Part shown: positions 60,020-64,000 of the stretch, piece by piece
How the letters are laid out: each line of letters starts with the position of its first letter
How positions within the stretch are numbered: position 1 is the stretch's first letter
From: Stenopsyche tienmushanensis
Taxonomy: Eukaryota; Arthropoda; Insecta; Trichoptera; Stenopsychidae
NCBI GenBank assembly: GCA_008973525.1
Contig: WACJ01000307.1
Span: 62,001-126,000 of the forward strand
Length of the DNA: 64,000 nt
Direction: 5' to 3'
Made by a program: the position numbers and the translations under genes
Notes under the pieces: generated by a model
The model's input: only the letters and a program-made list of their open reading frames with translations
Told to the model about the DNA's origin: nothing
Databases searched by the model: none

Positions 60020-61009
60020 GCCCTCGCTAGGATAAACGCGTGGATGCGTGAGAATCGCCTGCAGCTAGCGGTGGAGAAAACGGAGGCAATGATATGCAGC
60101 AGGAGAAGGAGACCGAGGGTCAAAAAGCTTGTTGTGAACGGTCACGAGGTGGAATACAGCAAATCGCTGAGATACCTCGGGATCCTCTTGGACAACAAGC
60201 TGACCTTCAGAAGACACATTGAAGCAACTGCGCAGAAGGCGCAGAAGGTGGCCAGTGAGCTCGGACGGCTCATGCCCAATGTCGGAGGGCCAAAGCCGTG
60301 CAGAAGGAAAATCATAAATGAGGTTATCCACTCAATACTTCTGTACGGTGCCCCGATATGGTACGAGTCACTCCGTCACGAGAGCTATAGGAAAAAACTG
60401 GCTGGGGTCCAGTGACAGGGAGCGCTCCGAGTCACCACAGCATATAGAACAGTATCAGAAGAAGCGGTGCTCGTGATTGCAGGAATCCCGCCGCTGGACC
60501 TCCTAGCAAAAAAGAGGGCCTTGGACTATGAAGATCCCAAAAACCGCAACAAACATGAACAGAAACTGAAGGAAGCCTGGCAACAGAGATGGGATCAGTC
60601 CACAAAAGGAAGATGGACCCACCGACTTATACCGGTCGTAAGTCGGTGGAGGGCCAGAAAATACGGCGAAACGACCTACCGCTTAACTCAAGCGCTCACC
60701 GGACATGGATGCTTCGGAGCGTACCTAAAGCGGATTGGCAAGGAAACATCTGCCAATTGCCACCACTGCCAAGCGGAGGTCGATGATGCAGAGCGCACCA
60801 TCATTAGCTGTGAGGGTTGGGCACCCCAGAGGAAATTGCTGAAACAAGCACTCGGGGTAGCCGAGCTCAACGCCAACAACATGATCCACAGCATGATGGA
60901 GAGCAAGAAGAACTGGGACCTTTGGCGCGAATACGTGGAAGAGATTCTGAGCGCCAAAGAGGGCAGTGAAAGAGAGAGACGCAGAGCGCAACAGCCTCTC
61001 CAACAATAG
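60020..61009 (+). pseudogene. R1-like reverse transcriptase C-terminal region, one in-frame stop
   Basis: Read from the insertion border: ALARINAWMRENRLQLAVEK, then TEAMICSRRRR, EYSKSLRYLGILLDNKLTFR (end of the reverse transcriptase domain and thumb), HSILLYGAPIWYES, TGHGCFGAYLKRIGKETSAN and CHHCQAEVDDAERTIISC. A TGA at 60,413-60,415 interrupts it in frame; related sequence suggests an Arg CGA there, so a C-to-T change is likely. The zinc-knuckle His kept in the 8.8-kb copy (AEH) is Arg here (AER). The N-terminal ORF, endonuclease and catalytic YADD region are absent. It cannot encode an active enzyme. Confidence 0.85.
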
Positions 61010-61210
61010 AATAGGGCCAATCACCTAAGGTCAGACTACCTGTCCTCCCGAAGCAATGTGGAAAACAATACCAGGAGGACAGAGAAGGACAAGGGCGGGT
61101 TTAGTGGGCAGGCACGACCGAACAATCGTGAATCCTACACTGCCCAGCTTCACTGGGCGTCTTGCGAAGATTTTCTCGCCCACAGAAAAAAAAAAAAAAA
61201 AAAAAAAAAA
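60020..61210 (+). mobile_element. R1-like non-LTR retrotransposon, 5'-truncated, with target duplication and poly-A
   Basis: It is flanked by the identical 14-mer AACTGTCTAATCTA (60,006-60,019 and 61,211-61,224). That 14-mer occurs once in uninterrupted family C copies. The 3' end carries 25 A (61,186-61,210). This is the signature of target-primed reverse transcription. About 330 codons of protein and a ~180-bp 3' UTR remain. Confidence 0.92.
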
Positions 61211-61730
61211 AACTGTCTAATCTATGTATATATATATATACAGCAAATATATGTTTTTCAAATTACTATATTAACCTTCTCTACCGGTGATGTATTTACT
61301 ACACCTCGACTCTAATAATGCGAATATCGATATGAAATATAATAGATACGGGCTTCAGACTTTTTGTATTCCTCCGTAATATAATTACAAATCACATAAA
61401 AGTGTTATAGTATATAAGCATTCATCTGCGGCGACGGAAATAAATAATTTGTCGGGAAATCGGGAATTTTTGAAATGTATTTTTATCTTTTCTTAAGTAA
61501 ATAAAATTCTTTCGCCTTCAAGTTATTTTTTTATATTAAAAAAATGGATTTATTAATATTTTTTGATCGACATTTTGGCTCAGGATTGGATTCCCTAGTC
61601 CCCACCTAGCGTACCGGACATGGAAGAATTGGTCGACAGTAATTTGAAGAACATTAGCAATTTGTACCGGTATTGTCAATAAATCTTTGTAAAAATATAT
61701 ATATTTCATGACTTTTGGGACACATCCTTT

Positions 61731-62048
61731 TGACAGGACAAATGATGTATTACTTTCATGCAGAATAAAAATCAGAATATTGAAATTATCAGAGGGCCTC
61801 GAAAATATTCGCCAATTTGGAGATCTTTCGATTTGATTTCCAAAAAATATTGTTTAATCGGAGATAAATTATAGTCGAAGACCCTGCTGTAAATTATTCA
61901 TAGTTGCTAAACCACTAAGCTCACGAACATCGTGATATTGAATCGAAAGGATTAAGAAAAGTTGTATAAAATTGTTATTAGATTATGAAATGTATATAGT
62001 AACGAATTAGCATAAATCCCGATACGATCTAAATAAACAAATTGATCT
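61731..62048. other. No gene recognised
   Basis: AT-rich spacer. Confidence 0.4.
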
Positions 62049-62125
62049 AGTTGGAATCGAAGCAGCGATCTCTCATTTTTCGGATGCTTGCTCTGTCCAT
62101 TAAAGCCTCTCGTCAAACTAGATCA
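62049..62125 (-). repeat. Possible tRNA-derived sequence (SINE head or tRNA relic)
   Basis: On the minus strand 'gaggctttaatggacagagc' resembles a D-arm with an A box. 35 nt on, 'gctgcttcgattcc' resembles a T-arm with a B box (one mismatch from GGTTCGATTCC). An intermediate 'catccgaaaaatg' could be an anticodon arm. The acceptor stem does not pair cleanly, so a functional tRNA is unlikely. Confidence 0.3.
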
Positions 62126-62369
62126 AATTTAACAACATGTTAACAATATAAATTTAAATATATGCACAAGGAAGGTTTTTCTAAATGATGCTAATTGGCC
62201 ACTCGCCTTTTGGTACATTTATTATCGACTTGGATAGTGCACCGGGGAATTTAAAATCAATATGGATCATATATTTCACAAAAACGTTTTGAAAATCAAA
62301 ATTTAAAACGATAAATAGAACAAAATTGATCCCGCGTGTCTGTCGGCCATTTTATTCAGTCACAGTAAT

Positions 62370-62690
62370 TTTTTCCGATGGAGAAGTCGTCGCGCGCTCC
62401 CGCCATCTTCTGTCTGCACGGTAGTGATGCAATGAATTGACAACGTGTCACGAAGTGGGTTAGGTTGTTCAGAGAAGGCCACACTGAGGCAAGGACTGGG
62501 AGATCATCGGCGATTTCTGATGAACTTGTGCAAAAAATTGAAAAACAAATAAGACCGCCGTGTGATGCTTGACGACCTTCACGAATAATTTCCTGATATT
62601 TCTTGAAGTCTCCTTGTTCATATTGTGTTGGAAAAACTTGGTTACAAGAAGTCATGTACACGATGGTTCCCAAAATTAAATACAATCATT
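62370..62690 (+). pseudogene. Mariner-2 transposase N-terminal fragment, second copy
   Basis: The frame gives QRVTKWVRLFREGHTEARTG, RSSAISDELVQKIEKQI and then (shifted) RVMLDDLHE, EKLGYKK and TRWFPKI-type sequence ('cttgaagtctccttgttcat', 'ttggaaaaacttggttacaag'). It is collinear with 56.4 kb and extends past the point where that copy is interrupted. Stops and frameshifts are present and the catalytic core is missing. Confidence 0.75.
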
Positions 62691-64000
62691 TTTCGATCTT
62701 ACATAAATGCTGTAACATTATTTTCTGGACGATATTTGTTAACGTACCGATGTTGATAACGCAGAAATTGTCATTTAAACACAGTAGACTATAAGCAATA
62801 GCCCTGCCCTTGATCATATAAGAACGTATTGATTGTCTGACTAATTTCATTACATAAATTTGAGCTTTTTGCCAACTGATAAACCATTTGAAAAATGTCG
62901 ATCAATGCAAATATCTGGACAGGTTAATGTTCTCGGGTATTATTTAATATTTTCCGTGTACATTCAAAGTTAAACGTCAATAAACTCAGGTTTTATCAAT
63001 TGCAGTCGAGGCTTGGAGTGCAGCCAGGGCATTGCAATTTTCCGCACATGTAAATATAGACTGCTTATGCACACAGAGTCCATGTGATGAATGCCAGCCC
63101 AAGAATCGCCTTCTCCATCAGCTGTCCAGGAAGACTATACATAACGAATTTCCAACAAGTGTTAAATATTTGCTGTCGTTATCCACTAAAAATATGCATT
63201 TGTACTCATAACTTATTGATAATGGACATTTTTATTATAGCGCGAAAGGCACGAAGAAATTGGTGCTTTAAATTAATCCCATTAATTTATGACATGTCCA
63301 ATCGACTGTGTAATAAATTATCCTTTGAATGATCAATAATTGAAGAAGGATGCTTGACCCTTTGTGCAAGTTTGCTGATCACATGTGGCATTATATTTTG
63401 CGTTCAAAAACAGGGACAGGAAACATATTTTGATCGTATATTTATTGTTAAGGAGACGGACATAATTTGATCTTAAATCAGTTCGAAGTCCAAAAGCATT
63501 CTACCCTAATTTTATAATCTGATGTCGACATAAATTCATATAATATGATGGAATGCATACGTAAATTGGCAATGCGAACGTGACCTCAAGCAATGTATAC
63601 CAATGTGTATAAAATAAAAATAAATCTAACACATTTGATCCTGATCTTCGACGAAATGTTCAACAAGTTAAAGTGTATTCAGTTTTGCAATGCAATCTGT
63701 GACGTTCGAGTGTTAAACGCCTTTTATGTGCACAGTGGCGTAATTGTTGTGCATTTACAGCGTTAATATGTAGTAAAATTATTTATATTGTGGATGGATG
63801 TTTGTCGATTTGATAAGTGTCGAAAACTATTAACAAATTCGATAAAAAAATAAGATAATGTTCAAATAAGACGTTAAATATTCCCCCGCGACTGGGTCAA
63901 GGATTACTGCTTTCAGCGTGCAAAAAGAAAACAAGCAAATTATGTGGATTACAAACGACACGACAAACTATTGCAATCATGTTACAAAAACACGCTTTTT
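62691..64000. other. No gene recognised
   Basis: AT-rich DNA to the end of the window. ORFs of up to 82 codons show no domain. Confidence 0.45.

Larger units (their letters stand above)
59798..61607 (+). mobile_element. Family C element split by an R1-like insertion
   Basis: The left portion (59,798-60,019) and right portion (61,211-61,607) join to the order seen at 34.24-34.83 kb. The right terminus reads 'caggattggattccctag', the inverse of CTAGGGAATCCAATCCTG. This copy defines the family's terminal inverted repeat. The left terminus is partly deleted. Confidence 0.8.
59681..61730 (+). mobile_element. Outer mariner-like element of a three-level nest
   Basis: The left end AGGTGCATCCCAAAAGTCAT and right end (inward) AGGATGTGTCCCAAAAGTCA form inverted repeats. 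Only about 115 bp of the left part and 120 bp of the right part belong to this element. The right part can be read LVDSNLKNISNLYRYCQ and a stop, resembling the end of a mariner transposase. The interior is occupied by a family C element. Confidence 0.65.

Noticed and set aside
60688..61024. Minus-strand ORFs of 99-110 codons
   Set aside because: They are antisense shadows of the R1-like coding region.

Overview
This is an AT-rich nuclear window from an animal, most likely an insect. The main evidence is a complete mitochondrial pyruvate carboxylase gene with 25 coding exons and short introns, together with many mariner, Tc1, hAT-like and R1-type relics of the kind common in insect genomes. 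I cannot place the order. I see no sign of bacterial, plasmid or organellar sequence.

Layout. 1-36 kb is almost gene-free and holds decayed, often nested mobile elements: mariner-1 fragments, Tc1- and Tc3-like transposase tails, an R1-like retrotransposon, and small families named here A, C, D, E, G, H and I. 35.1-35.5 kb is richer in G+C and CpG and may be a promoter region. 36.4-37.9 kb (+ strand) holds a three-exon gene for an unrecognised 442-residue protein with two membrane segments and a Ser/Thr-rich, acidic loop. 38-44.8 kb is AT-rich, with one small possible ORF (minus strand, 38.6-38.9 kb) and a foldback element. 45.0-52.7 kb (- strand) is pyruvate carboxylase, 1,201 residues when all exons are used. 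The phases of all 24 introns agree and the exon lengths sum to 1,202 codons. 53-64 kb returns to transposon debris, including a three-level nest at 59.7-61.7 kb: an R1-like retrotransposon inside a family C element inside a mariner-like element.

The genes are ordinary eukaryotic single transcription units and do not form an operon or a shared system. The informative parts are the pyruvate carboxylase gene model (in-frame 51-nt cassette exon, two GC-AG introns, small transposons in its introns and 3' flank) and the relative ages implied by the nesting. I found no convincing new multi-gene system. The least explained items are the two-pass membrane protein, the 101-codon ORF, and a recurrent 7-bp-stem hairpin module spread through family A.
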